Origin: Pogostemon cablin
Taxonomy: Eukaryota; Streptophyta; Magnoliopsida; Lamiales; Lamiaceae
Assembly (NCBI GenBank): GCA_023678885.1
Contig: CM042996.1
Coordinates: 6,196,602-6,260,601 of the forward strand
Direction of reading: 5' to 3'
Length of the DNA: 64,000 nt
Below, piece by piece: positions 45,901-58,657 of the stretch. The position numbers were made by a program, and so were the translations under genes. Numbering within the stretch: the stretch's first letter is position 1; every line of letters begins with the position of its first letter. Below the pieces are notes generated by a model. That model saw only the letters and a program-made list of their open reading frames with translations, ran no database searches and had not been told where the DNA came from.

Positions 45901-47049
45901 AGGCATGGAATTTTAGAATTTGACCCACTATGAACCTGGCTTTAGTATGATCTCTTTTATAGAACAGGAGCCCTATGCTCTTCTGCTATCTCTCGTCCGT
46001 GATAAAGTCTATCCATTTAATGTAATAAGATCGATATCGAGGAGTTCTTCGATGAGGACGAAGAAGATGAGCAGGGGGTGGACACTCCAGTATTTTATTT
46101 GGGCTAGCAGCAATGATGGTTTTATTTATTGCCTGTGATATCGCACCCAGCGAAGTCACTGCGGTGATGAACAACATACATATTTAATCAGAAAGATAAT
46201 GGTTAGGAAAATAGAAGAGGGCCTATTCTGTTTAAGTAAGAAAGCTTTCTTTGTTGGGTTTTATTCTTTTAGCATGAACGGCATATAGTATTCATTCTAA
46301 GTGGCTATAAAAACGGAAGTTGAAAAAGTCAGGGGGAAAATAAAAGTGGTTGTGCGGGTTTTGGTATCACCTGGTTCGCTGCCGCCCACCCATAACAAGG
46401 CAGAAAGATCGGATTTGCCATCAGCTCTTGATTGACTAATTTATCTGAGTTCTCTTGCAAAGCTTTGTTCAAAGGACGGGACTTTATCTTAAAAGAAACG
46501 AGCTAACAGACCAGAAGCTCAACTCCTAAGACATCTCTTGATAACAACCAACGGAACTTTTCAAGGCTTATCTTCTTTTTTGATAGTTTATCGCTTTTTC
46601 CTTATCTTGACAGGAAAAAGAGTATTCTCCCGCGTTCCTGGTTATCTAACAAAAGGAGCTGGGGTAAAGGCCAAAGAAAGGAGCAGCCGATGCAGAGGAC
46701 GAGTACTCACTTCTTGAAAGAGTGCCCTTACTGTGTGGGACAGGATTCAATCCATTCTTGAGGGGGGATAACATTTTTCTCGCTTATTCTCTTATGCTTG
46801 TGGCTGGAACAAGGAACTCCTACACGACAGCTTGGAAAAGCTTAGCTTCTACTTTAGAAAGAAAGAAATAGAAATAAGGGTCTACCGCTTCTTAGTTTCT
46901 GAAGAATTCGTAGCTAAGGAACGACTAAACCACTTTTCCGGGAGTTTCTAGGCAAAATAGTCAAGTCGCTTGCTTGTCAATTCTTGGTGTAATACTCACT
47001 CGTAAATGATTGGTGTTAGAATTTTCAGTTTTCACACTGATTTCTTATT

Positions 47050-48234
47050 TTATTTTTTAGTTTTCATTTTATTATCCATGTAATAATTAGGAATTCCTCT
47101 TCCAACTCGTCCCAGAATGGGCGTTATGGCAAAAACTAAAAAGAAAAGAAAAGGAGAAATTTGTCCAATAGTAACAAACGAAGCCTCCACAGGTTGACAC
47201 CTGATCCAACCGAGTAGTAAGCGATCCGCCAAAAGCAACCAAAATATTCCTTGGTGAATCGGGCGAAAACTTGAACTACTTATATACATATTTTTAAAAA
47301 ATGGTAAAGCCAACAGACATATAAAATTGATGCTATTGCAGCTACACCTCCCGGTTTGTCAGGTATACTACGAAGAATGGCATAGATCGGTAGGAAATAC
47401 CATTCTGGCACAATATGAGGCGGGGTGGACATTAGATTAGCAGGTATATAATTGTCGGTATGCCCCAAAACATTAGGAGCATAAAAAATCCAAATGGAAA
47501 AAAAGATAGCAAAAGCTACCCAACCTACTAGATCCTTTACATAAAAATAAGGGTAAAAAGAAATTTTATCCATCTCTAAATGTACACCCAATGGATTATT
47601 TAATCCATATTGATGCAATGCGGCCAGATGATGAAGACTGGTGCCTACTAAAATAAAGGGGAGTAAATGATGATGACTAAAAAAATGATTTAAGGTGGCA
47701 TTATCCACGGAGAACCCACCCCAAAGCCAGGTTACTATGGTATCTCCTACTACAGGTATGGCGCTAGCTAAGCTTGTAATTACTGTAGCTTCCCAAAAAC
47801 TCATCTGACCCCAAGGTAGTACATATCCTATAAAAGCTGTCACAATCATTAATAGGAAGATTACAACTCCGAGACACCGAACAAATTCCCTAGGACTGCT
47901 ATAACTCGCATGATATAGACCACGAAAAATATGAAGGTGGACCACAATGAAAAACATAATTGCCTCATTAGCATGCATATAACGGAGCAACCAACCCCCT
48001 TCAACATCTCATAATGTGTTCTGCAATGTTGAAAGCTAGATCCACATGAGGTGTGTAATGCATAGCTAAAAAAATGCCAGTCACTATCTGAATGACTAAA
48101 CAAAGACGAGCTAACGAATCAAACCCCCACCAATAACTAAGATTGCTCGGGGTTGGAAAATCTATCAAATGCTAATTAAGTGTGGAGGATATAGGTTGTT
48201 TAAGAAGAGAGAATCGTTGCTTTCTTAGAGTCAT
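47050..48234 (-). pseudogene. cob: Apocytochrome b, full-length pseudogene
   Basis: The whole cob gene of complex III is present on the minus strand, about the normal 390 codons, from ATG at 48234 (MTLRKQRFSLLKQPISSTLN) to the C-terminal VGRGIPN region. Damage: TAG at 48172-48174 (codon 21); a two-base loss near 48005 that gives TGA at 48001 in the HIMR-DVEGG region; a one-base loss in a T run near 47320, which splits off the last helix (LPFFKNMYISSSSFRPIHQG). Unusual residues also occur at conserved sites, for example HANEAIMFF for HANGASMFF. Heme-ligand histidines remain readable in the middle part. The tail past GIPN differs from the usual end. A working cob must lie elsewhere. Confidence 0.95.
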
Positions 48235-48266
48235 TTATTTCTAGGATCGTGAAAATGCTTGCCCTT

Positions 48267-48449
48267 TTAGTGTTCTTCTTGCTTTTTATTCTTGTTCCGC
48301 AAGAAGAGATATGCTATGCCGACTAATAAGAGACATAAAAGGAATAGAGAAAGGAATATCCATGAGTCAAATACCGGTGGCTGAATTGTGAAGGGCAGAG
48401 TAGGATCTACTCTCACTTCACATCCATAGGGGCATGTAACGGATACCAC
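48267..48449 (-). CDS. Doubtful single-helix ORF (60 codons)
   Basis: A frame directly upstream of the cob pseudogene on the same strand. The product has a charged, Cys-containing start (VTCPYGCEVRVDPTLPF) and one membrane helix (IFLSLFLLCLLLVGIAYLFL) followed by a Lys-rich tail. It has no ATG: it opens with GTG right after a TGA. I do not recognise it. It may be the tail of a longer decayed gene. Confidence 0.25.
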   Translation of the reverse strand: MVSVTCPYGCEVRVDPTLPFTIQPPVFDSWIFLSLFLLCLLLVGIAYLFLRNKNKKQEEH

Positions 48450-49337
48450 TCATCCGCTTTTTACAGCCATATACAACATTCAACACTGGAAGCTCAGAAA
48501 GATCACCCTGTACAGGATCCAGATTCAACAATTTTATTTGAAATGAGAATCATATGATCGATTTAAAAAAAATGGCATTTTCCTTGACTAGGCGTACTAA
48601 TTCTGTCTTCCATTGTTCAGAATTCATTTCCTAAGTCTATCAATCGTGAAAACTCTTGACTCCCCTCCCTTTTTGTCTGATTCGTCTTCTAAGGTTCTGC
48701 ATTTCCATTTTATTGGAAAATACAGACCCATACAAAAGGGCTACAGCCCCAGAAAGAGGCAGCCATACGGTGAGCAAAGCCCGGACCCAGTCCCCGCAGC
48801 CAGCACAAAGGCAAATCAAAATCAAATAGAGAAAAAAAGCCTTCCATATGACATTTCTCCTCTCTATGTAAGCCAAAGTAAAGATAAATACTTATTTTTT
48901 CGTTGAGTATGTGGAAAAGGAGCTGAGAAAGGGCAAAGAGTGCAAGCAAGCCAACTACCACGAGAGGGGTAGGTTTTGTGGTTCAATGCTGTTCTAGCGG
49001 AGCAGTTCCCAAAAAAGACTCAACGTACTCCTGAGAAAGAAGCTATTGAGCGCGTTAGCCCTAAAAAGGGGCTTTTGCAAGTGCAAATGAGATACATATA
49101 GACAAGGGGGCGGAACCTACAACCCATTGAAGGACCCAGTTCCCATCTTTCCCTGTAGGAGTAGCCGATAGTAGAAACAGGGCTAAAAGATTGACCTTGG
49201 TTTTTTCAAGAATCCAGTTTGGGAGAAAGATTAGGTCGAGTCTTGGTACACTGAACACTTTCTCAATATCATGAATTGATATGTCACAAAGAAGTTTAGA
49301 AATGGTTCTTAGACACTGATATGTCACAAAGAAGTTC
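48450..49337. other. No recognisable gene; doubtful hydrophobic frame
   Basis: A minus-strand frame at 48876-48640 (78 codons, TTG start, no early ATG) has a hydrophobic stretch (FFLYLILICLCAGCGDW, residues 14-30) and a basic tail; the family is unknown. A direct repeat of 24 bases, 'gatatgtcacaaagaagtt' and flank, occurs at 49276-49299 and 49317-49340 at the edge of the ycf2 fragment. Confidence 0.35.
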
Positions 49338-50390
49338 AGAGCGCCTTCTACTTCTAATAGGCCATGAACTAGATCCGAATCATTCTCAACGAGTCCATAA
49401 GAAGTGATCCTATTTTTTTTCATCGGGTCCGGGTAGAGACCAAAGATATTGAGCGACCGATCCAGCAGAACAACTCAAAAGATAAAGAAGTACCTTTAAT
49501 TTCTTCATGCTCGTTCTAAGTTCGAAGTACCATTTGTACAAATAAGAATCCCCTTCGTTACATGATTTCTTCTTCATATACATAAATATAGGATCTATGG
49601 GGTAATTACTTAGAAGTATGTTTTGTGCTACAGCCCTATCTGATAGAAAAGGATCCCATGATCCTGAACCGATCTTACCTGGGATCGCAAATCCCAAGTT
49701 TGTCTAGGAAGAGCGGATCTAATTGTATTAGTGTCTATAATTGATTTCTTCTGTGTAATACTAATCGATAGGTCCTCATTGGTAAGTGCTACAAGATCTC
49801 TTTCATTGGAACCCATGGTTATGGACTCGAATCCGTTAGTATGGAACATTTTCTTTGCCAAGTGAAATCCCCTAATATATGAAAGAGTGAAAAAGTGCTT
49901 TCGTTGTAGTGGAATAAGAAGCCTTCATATCTTAATGACGTATTTAATTTATTCGGAGCTATTAGAGCGGGATCCACTTTTTGGGAAATATGAGTCGAAG
50001 CAATAACAAGAATATTTCTAGTGGAACATCTTTCAGAGAGATGGTTCACTAATAGACCGAGGGATAAGTAATTCGACTCATTCACATCCATATGATGAAT
50101 GTTTGGAATCCATATTATGCAAGGAGATATTGCTTTTGCCAATTCGAATTGAAAGGTGATATAAAATCGGTCTATTTCCGGCATCATATCCATAGTTAGC
50201 GCATTCATCATAGTTAGCAGTTCCAGCTCCATATCATGGTCACGATCAATATCGTCACTAGCATCAATATCGATATCATCAATAAGAGAACCTTTAGGCT
50301 TGTTATCCAGGAACTTGTTCAGAAATACCGTAATGAAAGGAACATAGGAGTTTGTTACTAGGTATTTGACCAAATAGCTCCCTCTTTCAG
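49338..50390 (-). pseudogene. ycf2: Plastid ycf2 fragment, AAA-ATPase region
   Basis: About 1.05 kb of the giant plastid protein Ycf2, a component of the import motor complex at the inner envelope. The first frame (50373-49819) reads through DIDIDASDDIDRDHDMELEL, the ATPase-region strings SPCIIWIPNIHHMDVNESNY and STRNILVIASTHISQKVDPA. A frameshift near 49870 leads to the HTNGFESITMGSN and TQKKSIIDTNTIRSALPRQT part, and another near 49690 to the MKKKSCNEGDSYLYKWYFEL and LVENDSDLVHGLLEVEGAL part, where the match ends. Native ycf2 is about 2,280 codons; roughly 15 percent is kept. Non-functional. Confidence 0.93.
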
Positions 50391-53300
50391 TAAGTCTTCT
50401 TCTTTAGTAAGAAGAGTACTGCCTAAAGCAATGTGAGTTAAAGTGTCTATATGGGAACCGACCGTAAACTCCTTTTCTGGTGTAGATCCCCTTCCTTATG
50501 AATAAGTTCCCCGGGTACAAGGAATGAGTGCTCCTAATGCTTTTCTCTCTGTTTCAGTGTAGATCGTCTCAAAGCATTAACAAGACTATCAGACCAAGAA
50601 CAGAACTGCTGGAGGAACAACTACTTAAGGCTTAAAATGATATAGAATAAGTGGAATCTCATTCAAACTGTGAGGGAGGTGGTTAACTTAACCGGTTCTT
50701 AGAGAACTATCTGGGATGCTTTACAAGTGATAGACCAAGGGAATGGCTTTTCTACTTACGGATATTCTGAAAACTAAGCAGAGCAGGAGACTTGTCGATG
50801 CAATTCTCTTTCTCTATGGGGTCTACCAGGCTGAACCTTTACACCGATCGATATTAGAAAGCATAGCATTCAAGGTCCTTCTGTACTGATTTCAATAAAG
50901 AAGAAAGGCTAGCTATATGCTTCGCACATGCAAGTTGTAAGGTAAGGTTGTTTACTTCCTTCAAACTTGAAAAACCTATGGGCTTCAAAGTAAGTCAAAT
51001 AGGGATAGCAGGAAGAATGGCAGTCTTGGTTATTGTGCTCGAATCAATGGCAGCGAATGCAGGCTTTGAAAAAAATTCTCTCACTTGTTGCGTTCTAACT
51101 TCTTTCCGTAAAGTTTACTGGAAGACTACTAGGGTCCTGCTCTTCGGATTACTCTTTCAATCTGCAGGATCAGATGACGAGTCCATACAGAAGGCGAACA
51201 TTGAGGGACAGTCTGTCAAGATGCGATAAGAAGTAAGAAGAGTCAATAAATCTGACTCTAATGAGTTGGAAGGACAGTTAAAACCATGTTTGGAATTGAA
51301 TCAAATCGGCATCCCGAAATCATGCTTAAGAAAGAGGTCGGCTAAGGTAATGAAATTCAACACTGGACATGGTATGAAAGTGATCACAGAGAAAGAAGGC
51401 TTACCTATCTTGTTAATCCCGGAATCGAATGTTCTTCTTATTGTGTTGGGCCGATTGGTATCATGTCATGGGAGACCAAAACATAACTAGAGAGTAGCTA
51501 TTGGAAAGTCAGATGGATCTTTCTCCTTATCGTTTTCCCCAATCCATATAGTTTCATGCTCTGATCAATAAGATTCAAAAGGTTCTGCCCGTTGTAGAAA
51601 GAACTAGCTGGACCCAGAGAAGAATGTTGAGTTGAGGAGAAAAGAAGCCTAGCTTCAAAGCTCGATCGACGGGAATGGACCAAAGCGTACATACAAAGAT
51701 AGCACTAGTTGGAAGATAGACAGGCTCCACGCAATGAAATTGTGTTTGAATCACTTTGCGCTTGAAGAACTGAAACTTTTCATTTCATTGATACCGAATG
51801 AGGCGATGCTAATCGTTTTATGTGGTATGGTTATAGACCATGAGAAGTAATGAAAATGCTTCGGCGGTCGATCTCAGAAGGAAGAACATGTCTATTGTAT
51901 AGAAGAAGCACAACCGGTCCATGGCCGACCATTTTCTTGGACAGACTCGATCGAAATCTAGCATTAGGTCTAAAGACGAGTTTACCGAAACCCGAGTCCT
52001 CCTTTTGGAATATCTCTGACATCGTTATTATTGATTTGAAAGTGGCAAAGAAAGACTTATTATAGGCCACACAGAAGCCCTGCGTCTTACACTTTGATGA
52101 GTGGAACCTCTTGTCCCATCTAATCCGCTGTGTTCTTAGCGTACGAGTTCATTATGACTGGAGGAAGCCCATTCTCTTGTGAATGAAGCTGGTGCACATT
52201 GTTCTCATAGTAAGAAGAGTAAACCAGGGAAAGTTCCGTTAAGAAGTGCAAGGGGCACAGTAGTAAACCTTAGTCTAGTTCTGTGCAGTTCTCATTAAAA
52301 AGAAGAATCGCAGGAAGATCGGTTAAACGAAATAGGTAAGACGTTCTCTCTTTCTTTATGTAGATGTCGTGGCTATTGGTATTATTAAAGATTCTAAGAT
52401 GTGAGTTCCTGGTGAACTTTACACCAACGGAGACTACGAGCTGGAGGGTTAAAAGAAAGCTGGAACCATTCAAAATCATAGAAGAAAGATCATACTTGAA
52501 TTGGTCATTCAACTCATAAACATCAAAATGATAGTCAAAACCAGCTAGCCCACCTCAATAGGTGCCTTTTCAAGACCTACCTGTGGAGTGTTGAATAGTA
52601 TATCATTCAACTAGTGAATAGCTTACTAAGATAAAGAGAGGTTCATAAACATATATAGGATGGAGAACTAAAAGACTTCGTCTTCAGAAATAGCTCTTAA
52701 CTCTGAACTTTAGCGGTTAACTAATGCCTTTTCACTACGGTTGACAGCTAGCTTTATTTAGGATCGAATCAAAGGGGGCATAGCTTTGTCTTGCTTCTTT
52801 CCTGGATTCCAAAATAAATGAAATTTGTCTATCACTTCACTTCCAAAGTAGCTGAATGAAAGAGTCTACCTTCCGAAAGTGTAGGGAAGAAAAATACTGA
52901 CTTCAGAGGAACATCCTACTGAAGCATCCACTACTGATACCACTGATCCATCTTGTTTTTTTATTCACTAATTCCAGCGAAACTGCAGGGAAGCTAGATC
53001 GGCTTTAATTGAAATACTTGGCTATTAGGTAAGCTATCAGGTAGAGGAAATGGTCAATGTCTCGAAAGAAGCGAAAAGGAGTAAAAAACAACCACGTGAC
53101 ATCTATGCGTTAGTTGTGCCAATAGAAGGATTGTCTTCAGTAAAGGTCAGACGACCGGGGCCAATATCAGGCGTGCCATAGGAAATCTGATCAGATCGGT
53201 CGGGTTATTTTCTCTTCTTGCAGCGGGCACGAGACCCCATGAATGGTTTTTTTTCTCTTGAATTAGTGGGTCTGACTAGAATATCGCATTCATGAACAAC

Positions 53301-55373
53301 GCAGAATATGGGTAATGACTCATGCTATTATTATATAATAGATGATATAGTTCTCACTAGAAAATAAGAAACTGGGAAAGACCCGGCCGATGAATCAACC
53401 GGACGAAAAAGGTAGACCAGTGGAGCTATAGCTGGTACTCCTACAAGGCTGCTTGCCGGTTTGCTCCATCTATTCTTTCTTTATCATAGGTATTGAGAAT
53501 TACTTCAATGCAACCCTCACGCTAACTACTTCCTGCCTGAGAACCTTACGCACAAAATGGTATAATTTGGATAAACATATTCTATTCAATAATAAAGGGG
53601 AGAACCCATTTACTCTTTCCTAATTTCCTATATTCATGGAACGTTGACTGAAATTATATGGAAGGCTTTCGAGCCATCACTGGTTGTTCTCTTCTCCGGA
53701 TTTCCTCTCTTTTCTTTACGGATTAGACCTATAGAAATGAGCTTTTCTTTTTTGAGAGCTCTCCAACAATAGAATATTAGAAGAATCATGCTACGTGGCA
53801 GGTAACTTCAACAAAAAGAAATTACAGGACTTCAAAGACTAGCCGGAAACCCATACTCTCGCCCACCGTTTTCCGCAGAGCGATGTAGTTGACCCGTGGT
53901 AACTCCAAAAACCTAACTTCTTACTTACTCAATCATACACCCTTCTAAGGTGGATCCGCTTCCTGTGTTTTTTCTTGTTGATGAGGCTACGAAAGGTTTA
54001 TGATTGAGGCAATATACCAAGTTTGTCTATGAAGAGCGGATCTAACCAGTTGACTAGGATAGTCCTTAGGTCAGGTAGGGGTACGCCTATCTTATCTTGA
54101 GCATACGGCACAATGAGAACAACAAGAAAGAGAGAGAGCCATAAGACCACAGCCAACAATTTCTTCTTTTCTTAATCTAAAATAGATCCTCAAAGAGACG
54201 CAATGCCCGAGTCTTTCGAGCCTTTCCTATTGTATTTATCGGGTCAAAGAACTACCTTCCATAGATTAGCTAGCTAGACGCCCGATCATTTGTTCCCCAA
54301 CGAGGATAAGTTGGCAAGTGGATTTCCATGCCTGTGTACAAAACTTGTTCTTATGATTTGATCTCGAAAGAGTGAAGCTAAATGCCCTTTTGTTTATGAG
54401 TCTGGACTAATTCTTGAAAGGAGCAATTCCTACACCTACCGCTACTTTAAAAGAATTACTATCGATTCTCACTCTCGAATTTCCTTCGCGGAAGGTTAAA
54501 GGTAAAGCCGAAAGTAGGTCTAGCTTTAGAAAAAGTGTTAAATGAGTTCCTATTCTTCTCGATGAAAGGATTTATAGTCATGCGCCCTAGCTGATTTGTC
54601 TGTCCGTTTAGGAGCTATAGACTGAGCTTGTTCGCCTGGTGTTTTTGCTTGAGAATAGGTCTTTCAGAGCCCTGTGTACATGTTCAGCCGCCTAATCAGC
54701 ATTCCCACCTCTACACTCACATTGATCTAGGACGGGCACTCTTCCCTAAAAAAAGTTGACGTCATCTTACGGCGCTTAAGCAAGGGGTTGTCTGTCTTAC
54801 TTTTTCTTTTTCGATTTACAATCCTATTTCTATGGCTAATAAATGAGGGTTTAACCCACTTTTAAAGAGTCCTTAAGGACAGACCCTTCCAAATTCATAG
54901 AGGTCCATTTTGTTTTTTTTTCGGTCGTAGTATACGGCATTACCAGTCTTAGTCTTAGGAATCCCATCCCTAACGAGCTAGAAGTTAAATTAAATAAACG
55001 CTCTTAGCCTTTTTCTTGACAGTACGATTTGTGACAACTGAAAAAAAATTTTGTGTCGCAGATGAGTTTTTAAAGATGAGAAAAGCTTATATGCGATATA
55101 TAGATAAAGATTATAATACTCCACGATAGAAGCCATCAAGCATACAGCTGATCTGCGACAACCTAATCAAAGCAAGTGAATACCCATCGAGCAAGAAAAT
55201 GGATACGAGAAAGCCATTGCTTGTTCCTTACGCTGCACTCGCTTCAAGATAGAATGCTACTAGATCACTGACTGAGCGACGAGGAGATAGAAGACATGAT
55301 GAGACTACAGCCTTATTATTCTTATTCCAATTCAAAAGGAGCAGTTGGGTAGGCGGTCGAGTAAGTAGGCTGC
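50391..55373. other. No recognisable gene
   Basis: Nearly 5 kb without an assignable gene on either strand. It includes an rrn18-like scrap (50902-50938) and short open stretches (50948-51229, 51266-51490, 51740-52070, 52270-52512) whose products I do not recognise. From 52600 to 55370 even short open frames are scarce. Confidence 0.45.
50902..50938 (+). rRNA. Scrap resembling the rrn18 5' end
   Basis: 'aggctagctatatgcttcgc' followed by 'acatgcaagttgtaa' matches the start of plant mitochondrial 18S rRNA (ctagctatatgcttaacacatgcaagt in the usual gene) with two changed bases in the middle. No rRNA sequence is recognisable on either side. Confidence 0.5.
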
Positions 55374-56841
55374 TTCAGGGCAGACTTTAGGGCAGGCTTT
55401 GTTCGATAGGTTTAAGGGATGAATATAGGACTCAGAGTGCAAGGGACTACAATAGCTGATTCAATGAGCAAGCTGGGACAGTGGGTAATTCATTCAAGCA
55501 AAGAAACCTCCTATATAATATAAGGCAACAATCCATTCCATTCCTAATCGACCAAGAAAGCTTTCAACTCTAAATCTAGATTGTTGGGGAAGCTTTTGTC
55601 TCAGTTCTCGCGTAACCCAAACCAGAGAGAATCGCTTATCCTGGATAACTTTGATAGCCTGGGTAGTTAGTTCAATGGAGTTTATAGTCTCAAAGAGAAA
55701 GGTCTTTTCTTCAGCCCTGCCTTAATCATCGAATTTCATTCTTGTTTACCTAGAGTGACTGCTTAGCGGAGGCTTCTTGACATACTGATTCATTTCTTTG
55801 TTTGAGACTGGACTTTTTCATCTGTTAGACCTATTTCTTTGGGCCGAGCGCCGTCAACTATGTTTTCTCTTTTTGTACATCTGTTTGAGGTCCTTGCAAA
55901 GGTGGATTCTTCGACTTTGGTATTTGACCTCTAGCGGATCAACAAAACAAGGTCTTACAGATAGATCGATTGGGCGAGGGAATTCTCTAGGCTGATACAT
56001 CCGTACGTGATGTGATAAGTCTCCTCCAAGAGTCAGCAGTGAGTCAATAGTGCACAGGGGCATTTATGTTATATAGGTTTTTCGCCTATAATGACAACTA
56101 TTTAGCGCAACCTTCCAAGCTTTCCATCCTGTTCCCGGGCGCTTGCATTATTTATATATGTTTGAAGAAGCAGACGAAATTGGAATTATGGTTATGCTTT
56201 ATGGTTTATTTTTGAATTAGTATTTATTTGTTAGCTCTTTTGGGCTTTCTTTTATTCCAGCACAGCCTACCCAGAAGAAAGCAAACCCTGGTGCCCCTCT
56301 TTTATAACTTCCCTTTTTTATATATTAGGATATTTTTCGGGGAATCATTCTTTCTTAGAGCGCATTCGCTTGATCCACTTTTTTTCTTCATGCTAGGGTT
56401 GGAGTCTTTGCGCATGGTAGTGGCGAGGGCGAAGTCCTTTTTCAAAGGACTAAGAGCTTCCTTTTCGCCTTGATCCAGCTAAAGGTAAAGGTATGGATTA
56501 GGTGGCAAAGAAGAGATGGAGGAGCTTCCTCCCCTATTGATGGCTCATGAATATTAGTCCCACGTTTAGGATAAGAACTGAGATAGACTGCTTTAGCTCT
56601 GTCTCTATCCGAGGAAAGAGTATACCGAATCCGCCTCCAACCATTAGTCTAGTGCAAACACGATTTAGACGTACTTTTCAAGTTAGAAAACCCTGGATTT
56701 TTTGATGAAATGGCTCTATGACCACTCATTTGGAGGTTAGTTTTTCAACTATTATCGTACAATAAGCATTTTCGAGAATCGACCTTTAAACTATACCAAA
56801 AACCCGTATTTTTAGCTTATCTTGAAGGTTAGTCATCAACT

Positions 56842-56863
56842 CTAACTATATGCTTAACACATC
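56842..56863 (+). rRNA. Short rrn18-like motif in repeat B2
   Basis: 'ctaactatatgcttaacaca' differs from the conserved start of plant mitochondrial 18S rRNA by one base over 20, then diverges. Counterpart of 9784-9805. Confidence 0.35.
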
Positions 56864-58292
56864 ATAATCGTAATTATTCGACTCCTATGGATTCCCTCAT
56901 GGCTGATTGATAGTGCCTATCCGAACAAATGTCTCCAGCTCTTTCAGAGGAGAAATGCAATAAGAAGAAAGGGAGAAATCTATGTCTCTTTTGCAGCACC
57001 TCTCGGACTCTGTTCTCTTGCCATTGCATCTGAGGCCCCCTTAGCGGGATCTCTTACACGGGAACCGAATACGGATAGCTCTCATCAACAATAGAAGTGC
57101 TAACACCCAATCATTTTTCCCAACTAGAGTTTCCCACGGAGCATCTGGATTGCAGGGGTTATGATGAATCATATGTACTGTGGAATTCCTCCAACAATTC
57201 CAGTTTGAGTTCTTTCCTTTCTCAAATCAGGGTGTTGTGGATTGAATCAACCTTCTGAAGTTGGATATACCGATCTTAAGGATAGGCCAACTGAAGATTT
57301 CTAAGTATTGGCCAAACAACTAGTTACATATCCAACGATATCCCAACCTCATGGGTGATTCATCAATAGAAAGGTGAAGGACATGCTTTCAACCTCCGTA
57401 ATGACTTCCAAGTTAGCATATCGATGCCTACCTATTTCTTGTACTTTATGAGTCCTCGATGGAAAACTAGCAGTGGATGTAAGGGAGGAGGGAGACAAGG
57501 AGATTCACAACTCTTAGCCTGGTAAAGGGTGCGAGCTAGCGGACTGGTACTTTCTATGATCCGCTTATTTCCAAGTTTTAAGCCATATATATATAAAGTA
57601 ATCCGCTACCTTAGAAGATACAGAGGCATTAATTCTCTATTGACCCCCAGACACTTTCTATATCTTGCTTTTCATCCGGTGAATTGATCCATTTTCAATG
57701 GACGCTTACGAGGTCAAATCTAATGACAAGCCAAAAAGACAGGTTTTTTTAATTCCAATCAATTTAAAGATGTCATTTATTAAGGAAAAATATATCACAA
57801 CGAAATGAGGTTTTGTCAACAAACTAAGTCAATTCGTAGATCAGACTTGAGACAGAGTGATACGAATTCAGCCCTACGACTTTGGCTTTTTCGAATACTA
57901 ACTATAGCATTCATTCTTGCTTGACTCCCGCACCTATTAATTTATCACTTCTAACATCTCTCTTTTCTTCTTCTCATCACGCTTTTCACATTCCTTCTAG
58001 CCGGTCAGTTAGAACTTCAAAATTGGAGTAAGTTCTTTAAGCACTTTTCGTACACTCAGAGTCTTCCCTTCTCTCTTCTTCTATAATGCACCTTTCTATT
58101 CTTAAGTTTCAATTGCTAGACCAGCTCTGAATGACTATGTACTATGGTATTCTAATGCCTTTTCTTAGCTGATAGATAGAAAGATTATATCCCCAAATCA
58201 ACCATTTTTTCTTTATTGAACCCCAACTTCAAAGGCATTTTTGGGGAGTAGCCCGCTTCCCATTAGTCAAGAGGGATATTCCTCATACATAA

Positions 58293-58524
58293 TTAAGGGA
58301 GCCATTGAAAGGTGACTAAAACACCAGAAACGACGACTACCCGAGCTAATGATAGAGGCAAGAACACTTTCCAGCCAAGTCCCATTAATTGATCATAACA
58401 ATATCGTGGAAATGTTGCATGGACCCACATATATAGGAACAGAAAGAGAATCACCTTGATACTAAACCAGAGAGAGCCGGGAATTTTCTTGGAAATGGAA
58501 ATATCTAGGATAGACGACCAACCT
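58293..58524 (-). CDS. nad1: nad1 exon e, copy 2 (open)
   Basis: The last exon of NADH dehydrogenase subunit 1 of complex I. The product runs open from about GWSSILDISISKKIPGSLWF through FLFLYMWVHATFPRYCYDQL and MGLGWKVFLPLSLA to SGVLVTFQWLP and TAA at 58293-58295, the normal length of about 77 codons for this part. Several residues (for example LDIS for LDLP, WVHATF for WVRAAF, RYCYD for RYRYD) differ from the usual protein. Some differ by C/T and could be editing sites; others by G/A and could not. It follows a normal domain V by about 100 bases. It must be joined to exons a-d from elsewhere. It may be functional or a younger pseudogene. Confidence 0.8.
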
Positions 58525-58622
58525 CTTGGAGAGAGCGATGTGCATGGACCAGGTGAGTAGGGATGCAGCTCTGTGGACCGCTCGTCGGGCCTGATAGGTG
58601 GTGGTATCACACCCTTCTCAAG

Positions 58623-58657
58623 GAAACCATACGTGACACTCTCACATCATACGGCTC
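58623..58657 (-). ncRNA. Group II intron domain V (nad1 intron 4, copy 2)
   Basis: Minus-strand GAGCCGTATG at the 5' arm and CACGTATGGTTTC at the 3' arm, with the AGC triad intact. Domain VI and the exon follow within about 100 bases. matR, which normally sits in this intron, is not found in the sequence upstream, so the intron is either trans-split or has lost it. Confidence 0.8.

Larger units (their letters stand above)
45105..47049. other. No recognisable gene
   Basis: Holds a stem-loop at 45595-45619 and a doubtful ORF at 45688-45900. A minus-strand open stretch at 45986-46177 is not recognisable. Confidence 0.4.

Noticed and set aside
54018..54043. Second ycf2 scrap ('aagtttgtct' ... 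'gaagagcggatctaa')
   Set aside because: About 25 bases similar to 49691-49715 with one change and no continuing match; too short to list as a gene fragment.
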